Positions 32,324 through 37,617 of a stretch of DNA of 37,617 nt are shown piece by piece. The position numbers and the translations under genes are program-made. The stretch's first letter is position 1. Every line of letters begins with the position of its first letter. This DNA comes from an uncultured Muribaculaceae bacterium. Lineage in GTDB: Bacteria; Bacteroidota; Bacteroidia; Bacteroidales; Muribaculaceae. Location: contig CAJTSR010000026.1 in the NCBI GenBank assembly GCA_910579035.1, positions 1-37,617 on the forward strand. Direction: 5' to 3'. The notes under the pieces were generated by a model, which was not told where the DNA came from, searched no databases, and was given only the letters and a program-made list of their open reading frames with translations.

Positions 32324-33901
32324 ATGAAACTGCTCGATAAATTGTTTGAAGTTGGCAATCCGCCTCGTCGCTGTCTGGCATGGAGTGTGGTTGTGGTGCT
32401 GGTCTTTGTTGTTTCGTGCCTATTGGTGCGGCGCGGATATGATAGTGAATTGCCTTGGATTAAGTTGGAGCGCCCCGCGTCGTTTAAGCTGTATGCTGCC
32501 GGAGATACTCTTGCGGTTTCTGTGGCGAGAGGCGACAGTGTGAAAATACTTGGAATACGCAGGTATGCCCACACTCAAAGATATCTTGTCGAACTGAGTG
32601 GCGGAATGCGCGGATTCGTCGAACCGTTCCATTTGCCTGTCAAGCAGCTTATGGTGTCGGGAATCCATAAAGGCGATACAGCCGAAATCAAGTCTGCCAA
32701 GTATCTTGGCGGGAATAGCGGCTATGTGATGTCGTATCTGATGAAGAATATAGGCGGAGAGGAGTATGAATCCGGGGCGGAAAACTTTGAGCCGTTGATA
32801 GAGGGTTGGTCCGATATTGTTCTTGATGATGATTATGTGTATGGCTGCGGTAGCACGGGCAAAATCGAAAAAATGCTTCAGAATGCCTCTTTGGCAGATG
32901 CCGAGCGTTCGTTGGGTGCGCCGTCCGAATTGCTGAGGTATCCCGACGGAAGTATTGTTGCCCGTTTTCCTTTTAAAGCATTTGATGGCTCAAACGGGAG
33001 ATTCTACAATCCGTTGGTTGAATTTGCCCGTGACAGCACTGTCAGTAAAGTTTGTTTCCTTCCATTTTCAAGCAGGAACAGTATGTTGTTGAAGCATGCG
33101 CCGCTTGCGTCTGGTATTTTTGATTCCGGGCTTGCTGATTTGGTTCTGTCAAGGAGCGCGTATACTCCGGTACTAAGTTCTTCTGCTTTAAGAGGACTTG
33201 TCAAGGCCGGCTTGATAGTGTTCGCAATAATATTCTGTATGGGTGCCTTGGTATGGATTTATTGCACGTCATCGCTGCCTGTGCTCCTGATGGGCTGGCT
33301 TGTTATATATCCCAAGGTATATGCCAAGCTTGGCGACAGGACGCTTAAAACAGCTATGTTTGTTGTCGCTGCAGTATCGTTTTATTATTGGGCGGTGCTT
33401 ATGCTTGGCTGGGGAATGTGGGGTGTTTTACTTGTCGCTTCATTTTTGGTGGCGAGATATTTTTTCCAGATGTCGACTTGCCTGCTGTGCCGCTATCCGC
33501 ATGCACGGTGTCCGATATGCCGCAATCTGCATACTCTCGAACTTGACAGCTCGGAGCTTGTGGATTCGGAGGAAATGCTGGGTTCGGAAGTCGTTGAAGG
33601 TCGGTTACTTGGTACGAGCAAAAAGAGGTGGCAGTCGTGGACCGAGGTGCGATGGACCCGATCCGACGAATTTGGAAACGTGTACTCCGGAACGTCTAAG
33701 GAGAATGTTGTCAACCACACCACTGTGATGAAGGAATACGAAATGATTGACTACGAAGTGCGCTATAGGGTTGATTCCTACCTGAACACTTATGTGTGCT
33801 CATATTGCGAGTACGAGGAACAGACTGAAAATAAGACGGTGACAAGGATGAGCCGCAGGGAAGTTGGCCGACACCGTGACACCAGCTCGTATGATGTTTG
33901 A
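32324..33901 (+). CDS. Membrane protein with SH3-like and CxxC-pair segments
   Basis: A 525-residue protein, function not recognised. It has an N-terminal membrane helix (about 17-36), an SH3b-like beta domain (about 52-105, with RGDSVKILGIRRYAHTQRYL), an unassigned soluble part, and three membrane helices (about 288-375). After them comes a soluble tail in which C386, C389, C396 and C399 form two CxxC pairs (CLLCRYPHARCPIC), followed by C492 and C495 (CSYC). Such spacing often binds zinc. The 92-residue gap between the second and third pair makes a single ribbon less certain. It has its own promoter. Confidence 0.85.
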   Translation: MKLLDKLFEVGNPPRRCLAWSVVVVLVFVVSCLLVRRGYDSELPWIKLERPASFKLYAAGDTLAVSVARGDSVKILGIRRYAHTQRYLVELSGGMRGFVEPFHLPVKQLMVSGIHKGDTAEIKSAKYLGGNSGYVMSYLMKNIGGEEYESGAENFEPLIEGWSDIVLDDDYVYGCGSTGKIEKMLQNASLADAERSLGAPSELLRYPDGSIVARFPFKAFDGSNGRFYNPLVEFARDSTVSKVCFLPFSSRNSMLLKHAPLASGIFDSGLADLVLSRSAYTPVLSSSALRGLVKAGLIVFAIIFCMGALVWIYCTSSLPVLLMGWLVIYPKVYAKLGDRTLKTAMFVVAAVSFYYWAVLMLGWGMWGVLLVASFLVARYFFQMSTCLLCRYPHARCPICRNLHTLELDSSELVDSEEMLGSEVVEGRLLGTSKKRWQSWTEVRWTRSDEFGNVYSGTSKENVVNHTTVMKEYEMIDYEVRYRVDSYLNTYVCSYCEYEEQTENKTVTRMSRREVGRHRDTSSYDV

Positions 33902-33921
33902 CATAGCGTTTGATATGATGC

Positions 33922-33953
33922 AAAAAAAAATTGATTGTCTCCCGACAACCAAT
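33922..33953 (-). terminator. Terminator of the small RNA
   Basis: On the minus strand a 10-bp stem ATTGGTTGTC/GACAATCAAT (one G-U pair) closes a GGGA tetraloop and is followed by nine T residues. Plus-strand arms are 33930-33939 and 33944-33953, the T-run 33922-33930. Confidence 0.88.
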
Positions 33954-33987
33954 CTAGTTAACCTTAAATCTATACCATGAAAAACAC
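33922..33987 (-). ncRNA. Candidate standalone small RNA, about 65 nt
   Basis: A promoter at 33992-33999 and a strong intrinsic terminator at 33922-33953 define a transcript of about 65 bases on the minus strand, starting near 33987. Its 5' part, CATGGTATAGATTTAAGGTT and AACTAG, is mostly unpaired and could be a seed region. No frame of useful length lies in it. Minus-strand transcription ends before the convergent membrane-protein gene, so it is neither a leader nor an antisense transcript of the coding part. The plus strand carries a 28-codon frame (33977-34063), which I do not believe. Confidence 0.6.
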
Positions 33988-33991
33988 AATG

Positions 33992-33999
33992 CAAAGTTA
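33992..33999 (-). promoter_or_regulatory. -7 box of the small RNA
   Basis: TAACTTTG on the minus strand, with CTTG (one change from TTTG) 20 bases upstream at 34020-34023. Confidence 0.6.
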
Positions 34000-34073
34000 T
34001 AGCATGTGTCAATTATATGCAAGCGTTATGTATGCAAAATGCGTATGCGTTAACTTTAATTAAATATTAAAAG

Positions 34074-34106
34074 CGCAGTATTGCCGTATTCTTATGGAAT
34101 ATTGCG
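34074..34106 (-). terminator. Weak terminator after the MATE gene
   Basis: On the minus strand CGCA and TATTC pair with GAATA and TGCG around a large asymmetric bulge, then CTTTTAATATTTAATT follows. The U-tract is good but the stem is poor. Confidence 0.35.
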
Positions 34107-34219
34107 TGTCCGCTTGCTTTTTTGATGGCAATATGCTTGTGCGGGTTGTGGGTATCGGAAGATTTTATCGCAGAGCCTTGTTAACATTAGTTTGCAATAA
34201 TGTTTGGATGCGCAGTAAA

Positions 34220-35515
34220 TCAGGCTTTTGGCATCTTTAGCCTGCGATAAAACATATATTCGGCCAAGCCTCTCACGGCGAGATATGAGCAAAATGCAAG
34301 CCATAAGGCATTGTTCCCGAGAGCGCTTTTGAGTGCGAAGTATATGCAGAAGAATGTGAGCATTGCAACCGCCATTGACGACAGCATATCCCGTGTGCGG
34401 GTCAAGCCTACGAATATTCCATCAAAAATAAACGCAGCGAAGCCGCATAAAGGCACTGCGGCAGCCCATGGAAGATAGGCGGCGGCTATCGATACCACGT
34501 TTTTGTCTTCGGCAAGCATTGCCATAAACCATTCTCCGCCTAAGATGTACAAGGCCGTGAAAATTATCGCGAAATATAGCCCTATACGCATTAGCTCGTT
34601 TACAAGGGTGCGCAGGGAAGTCTGCGAGCCTCGTCCGTGGTACTTTCCCGCCAAGGCTTCTCCGGCAAATGCGAATCCGTCGATAAAAAACGAGAAAAGC
34701 ATAAATAGTTGCAATAGCAGGGCGTTTGCCGCAAGTATGTCTACGCTTTGGCTTGCTCCTGCGTGGGTAAACCACAGGGTTACCGCCACAAGGCACGCCG
34801 TGCGAAAGAATATGTCGGTATTTATACGGAAAAAAGCGGCAAGCGGGCCGCGCTCGAACACAATTCTGAAATCGGGCCTCCGGATTCTGTAGCGTTTTAT
34901 GGCTATGACCAGCCCCAACAGGACGCCGAGCCATTGAGCCAGACAGGTGGCGGCGGCCACTCCTTCGATTTTCAGGCCGAAGCCGAACACGAGTGTGATG
35001 CTTGCCACGATATTCGCTACATTTGTGAGCAGTGCCATCCACATCGGGGTGCGTGAATCCTGCATTCCGATGAACCAGCCGGAAAGAGCGTAGGACAGCA
35101 TCACGGCCGGTGCTCCTATGACGCAAATGTTGAAATATGTTGCCGCGAGCGACTGTGTGGCATTGTCTGCGTCCATAAATCGTAATATGACGCCGCCTAT
35201 CAGTTGCGACAGCGCCAGTATGCAGGCGCCTATGATGACAGCCACGGTGACAGACCGCCAGAAGAGCAGGGTGCAGCGATTACCGTCGTCAGCACCATAA
35301 GCCTGCGCGGTAAGGCCGCTCGTTCCCATACGGAGGAAGTTGAACAGCCAGTAAAGCATGTTGAACATTGTCCCTCCCACGGCTATGGCCCCTATATAAA
35401 CGGCAGCGCCGATGTGGCCTGTTACAGCCACATCGACGAGTCCGAGAACCGGTGTCGTAATATTAGATACGATAGCCGGTAGTGCTATCGCGAGAATTTC
35501 GCGTGAGTGCTTCAC
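34220..35515 (-). CDS. MATE-family efflux transporter
   Basis: A 431-residue multidrug and toxin extrusion transporter with about 12 membrane helices in two halves. The N-terminus MKHSREILAIALPAIVSNITTP, split by LGLVDVAVTGHIG, is typical of the DinF branch. It exports cations or drugs in exchange for H+ or Na+. The start is GTG at 35515; the OPT stop TAG and this GTG overlap by one base (TAGTG), so translation is probably coupled to the upstream OPT gene. No ATG lies in frame close to it. Confidence 0.94.
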   Translation of the reverse strand: MKHSREILAIALPAIVSNITTPVLGLVDVAVTGHIGAAVYIGAIAVGGTMFNMLYWLFNFLRMGTSGLTAQAYGADDGNRCTLLFWRSVTVAVIIGACILALSQLIGGVILRFMDADNATQSLAATYFNICVIGAPAVMLSYALSGWFIGMQDSRTPMWMALLTNVANIVASITLVFGFGLKIEGVAAATCLAQWLGVLLGLVIAIKRYRIRRPDFRIVFERGPLAAFFRINTDIFFRTACLVAVTLWFTHAGASQSVDILAANALLLQLFMLFSFFIDGFAFAGEALAGKYHGRGSQTSLRTLVNELMRIGLYFAIIFTALYILGGEWFMAMLAEDKNVVSIAAAYLPWAAAVPLCGFAAFIFDGIFVGLTRTRDMLSSMAVAMLTFFCIYFALKSALGNNALWLAFCSYLAVRGLAEYMFYRRLKMPKA

Positions 35516-37506
35516 TATTTCGCGCCTGTACGCTTAGATGCAAGATACAGATACGCGATAATGCCTGCGTAGGCTACAATGCCGAGTATCTGCGGCAGGA
35601 ATTCGCCTCCGTTTTCAGGCACGGGAACGCCGCACATGATAGTGATGGCAGCGAATACCCCGAAGAGGGCGCCGCCGGCAATGAGGCCTGAAGAAATGAG
35701 GGTGCCGCGGTCGTTGCGTGCTTTGTTGACAGCTTCGTCCTTGGAGCTGTGGCTTACAAACCACGATACGAGTCCGCCTACAATCATAGGCGTGTTGAGC
35801 TGGAGCGGAAGGAACATGCCGAGGCAGAATGCGAGGGCCGGTACACCGAGCCAGTTCAGAATCAAGGCAAGGATGGCGCCGACGATGTAAAGTGTCCAAG
35901 GTGTTTCCCCGCCCATCATCATAGGCTCGATAACCTTGGCCATGGCGTTGGCCTGGGGCGCCGCCATGGCGCCGGGACCAGAGAAGCCGTATACGTTGTT
36001 GAGCATCAGCATCACGGCACCCACAGTGGCGGCCGACACGAGTGTGCCGAGGAATTTCCACGATTCCTGTTTCTTGGGAGTCGAGCCAAGCCAATATCCT
36101 ATTTTTAGGTCGGTGACAAATCCGCCGGCCATCGAAAGTGCTGTGCAGACAACTCCGCCGAGAACCATTGCGGCTACGATGCCTGATGTGCCGCTAAGGC
36201 CGATGGCCACGAATACTCCCGAGGCAATGATGAGAGTCATAAGCGTCATGCCGCTTACAGGATTGCTGCCCACGATCGCAATGGCGTTTGCGGCTACCGT
36301 GGTAAACAGGAAGGCGATAACGGTCACCACAACCCAGGCCACGAGGGCCTGCCAAAATGTGTGGATTACTCCGATCCAGAAGAACAGGAGAACTCCTATG
36401 AGCGCTATTGCGGTGAAATAGGCGATGTGCTTCATCGATATGTCGAGCTGCCAGCGGTTTGTGTTTCCGGCAGCCGAGGCGCCCTTAAGCTCGCGGGCGG
36501 CGAGTCCTACGGCTTCCCCGATTATGCCGCGCGATTTCACGATGCCTATGATTCCGGCCATGGCGATACCGCCTATGCCTATCATTCGGGCATATTCGCT
36601 GAAGATGGCCTGAGGCGACATTGCGGCTATCTCGGCTGAGCCATACGCGCCCATGAGGGGAATTACGAACCACCACACGAAGATAGAGCCGGCGAAGATT
36701 ACAAACGCATATTTAAGGCCTACGATATATCCGAGGCCGAGCACGGCAGCACTTGTGTTGCATGAAAGCACGAATTTGGTTTTGTCGGCAAGCGCCTGTC
36801 CCCACGAGTATGCCGTGGTGGTGATGCTTTCTGCCCACCAGCCGAAAGTGGCTACGACGTAATCGTATATGCCGCCGATGAGCGAGGCCACGACAAGGAG
36901 CTTGGCCTGGCCGCCTGAGCCTTTGGCAGATGCCGCCTGGCCGCTTACGAGTACCTGCGTGGTAGCGGTAGCCTCGGGGAAGGGGTATTTGCCGTGCATA
37001 TCCTTCACAAAGTACTTTCGGAAAGGAATGAAGAAAAGTATGCCGAGCACACCGCCGAACAGCGAGCTAAGGAATATTTCAAGAAAGTTTACTGTTATTT
37101 CAGGGTGTGTGGCCTGAAGTATGTAGAGGGCGGGGAGGGTGAATATTGTGCCGGCCACTATCACGCCGGAACACGCTCCGATAGACTGTATGATTACGTT
37201 TTGCCCAAGGGGATTCTTTTTCTTGAGATAGCCCGAAAGGCCCACGGCAATGATTGCTATAGGTATTGCGGCTTCAAATACCTGTCCGACTTTTAGTCCG
37301 AGATAGGCTGCCGCCGCACTGAATATCACAGCGAGTATGAGGCCGGTAATGACAGAGTAGGGCGTTACTTCGGCATAGGTTTTGGCCGGGTGCATCAGCG
37401 GTTGGTATTCCTCGTCGGCTCCCAGTTCGCGAAACGCGTTTTCGGGAAGGTCTACGGGATCGACTTCCGCAGCAGGAATGTCGGCCGGTTTGCTTGTTTT
37501 TTCCAT
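35515..37506 (-). CDS. OPT-family oligopeptide transporter
   Basis: A 663-residue inner-membrane transporter with a cytoplasmic N-terminus of about 50 residues and some 15 helices. Family signs are TPYSVITGLILAVIFSAAAA and YLGLKVGQVFEAAIP, the KYPFPEATATTQVLV segment, and a C-terminal CGVPVPENGGEFLP. OPT members import peptides or metal chelates with protons. The start ATG 37506 is only 16 bases from the inverted-repeat element, so its native promoter must lie beyond the element or has been displaced. The MATE gene is coupled behind it. Confidence 0.95.
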   Translation of the reverse strand: MEKTSKPADIPAAEVDPVDLPENAFRELGADEEYQPLMHPAKTYAEVTPYSVITGLILAVIFSAAAAYLGLKVGQVFEAAIPIAIIAVGLSGYLKKKNPLGQNVIIQSIGACSGVIVAGTIFTLPALYILQATHPEITVNFLEIFLSSLFGGVLGILFFIPFRKYFVKDMHGKYPFPEATATTQVLVSGQAASAKGSGGQAKLLVVASLIGGIYDYVVATFGWWAESITTTAYSWGQALADKTKFVLSCNTSAAVLGLGYIVGLKYAFVIFAGSIFVWWFVIPLMGAYGSAEIAAMSPQAIFSEYARMIGIGGIAMAGIIGIVKSRGIIGEAVGLAARELKGASAAGNTNRWQLDISMKHIAYFTAIALIGVLLFFWIGVIHTFWQALVAWVVVTVIAFLFTTVAANAIAIVGSNPVSGMTLMTLIIASGVFVAIGLSGTSGIVAAMVLGGVVCTALSMAGGFVTDLKIGYWLGSTPKKQESWKFLGTLVSAATVGAVMLMLNNVYGFSGPGAMAAPQANAMAKVIEPMMMGGETPWTLYIVGAILALILNWLGVPALAFCLGMFLPLQLNTPMIVGGLVSWFVSHSSKDEAVNKARNDRGTLISSGLIAGGALFGVFAAITIMCGVPVPENGGEFLPQILGIVAYAGIIAYLYLASKRTGAK

Positions 37507-37522
37507 TATTTGGCTGAATTAA

Positions 37523-37617
37523 GAGTATGTTTACTTTTGGCTTATGTTAAGATTTAGAATGATTTTTCGAGTATGTTTTGAGATTGAATGATGGAGTTAT
37601 GGGGTTCCATAACGACT
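37523..37617. mobile_element. Inverted-repeat element, copy 2, cut by the window end
   Basis: The 95 bases equal the reverse complement of 20910-21004 except for one base (GAATGATGG here, GAATGAAGG in copy 1). The visible end carries the same terminal GAGTATGTTTACTTTT and is preceded by TAA. The same end that abuts serA in copy 1 faces the OPT start here. The other end lies outside the window. Confidence 0.85.

Noticed and set aside
33977..34063. A 28-codon plus-strand frame (MKNTMQSYSMCQLY...)
   Set aside because: It covers the minus-strand promoter and 5' part of the candidate small RNA, has odd composition, and lacks protein-like order.

Overview
The window looks like chromosomal DNA of a gut Bacteroidales bacterium, most likely of the Muribaculaceae type (an inference from gene content, not a database match). 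Signs of this phylum are the Bacteroidetes promoter pattern (a TTTG box, about 19-21 bases, then TAnnTTTG) before many genes, the lack of clear Shine-Dalgarno sites, the MurF-alanine racemase fusion, the GSCFA-domain protein, a short SerA without ACT domain, and a PorE-like OmpA/TPR/propeller lipoprotein.

Left part (1-12.6 kb): a CAU-anticodon tRNA with its own promoter and terminator on the minus strand; a large TPR protein; the chaperone gene htpG; then a tightly coupled plus-strand run of an OmpA-family lipoprotein, a GSCFA-domain protein, murF-alr and three small membrane-protein genes. The last of these appears cut where a convergent DUF2262 gene begins. valS follows under a good promoter of its own.

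Middle (15.4-24.3 kb, mostly minus strand): the C-terminal third of a serpin, an unknown lipoprotein, a small secreted protein, and a membrane-anchored TPR/HTH regulator whose lipoprotein signal can be read only from a CTG codon. Next come ilvE plus an HD-domain gene behind two tandem promoters, and serC-serA. A 162-bp element with inverted ends sits exactly at the serA stop codon. A 56-residue gene missed by a 60-residue cutoff lies upstream, followed by an ECF sigma factor without a partner anti-sigma gene.

Right part (24.3-37.6 kb): an AraC-family regulator diverges from an efflux operon (TolC, HlyD-type adaptor, two ABC-2 permeases with no ATPase gene, a winged-helix protein). The same direction continues through a tRNA-like sequence, an outer-membrane phospholipase A with an intact catalytic triad, and a DUF3943 protein. 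Then come a membrane protein with paired cysteines, a candidate small RNA of about 65 nt with promoter and strong terminator, and an OPT transporter-MATE pair on the minus strand. A second, inverted copy of the 162-bp element begins just before the OPT start codon and runs off the window.

The less explained parts are the tRNA-like sequence, the small RNA, the small inverted-repeat element, the 56-residue protein and the cut membrane-protein cluster. No CRISPR array, phage module, transposase or restriction system was seen.
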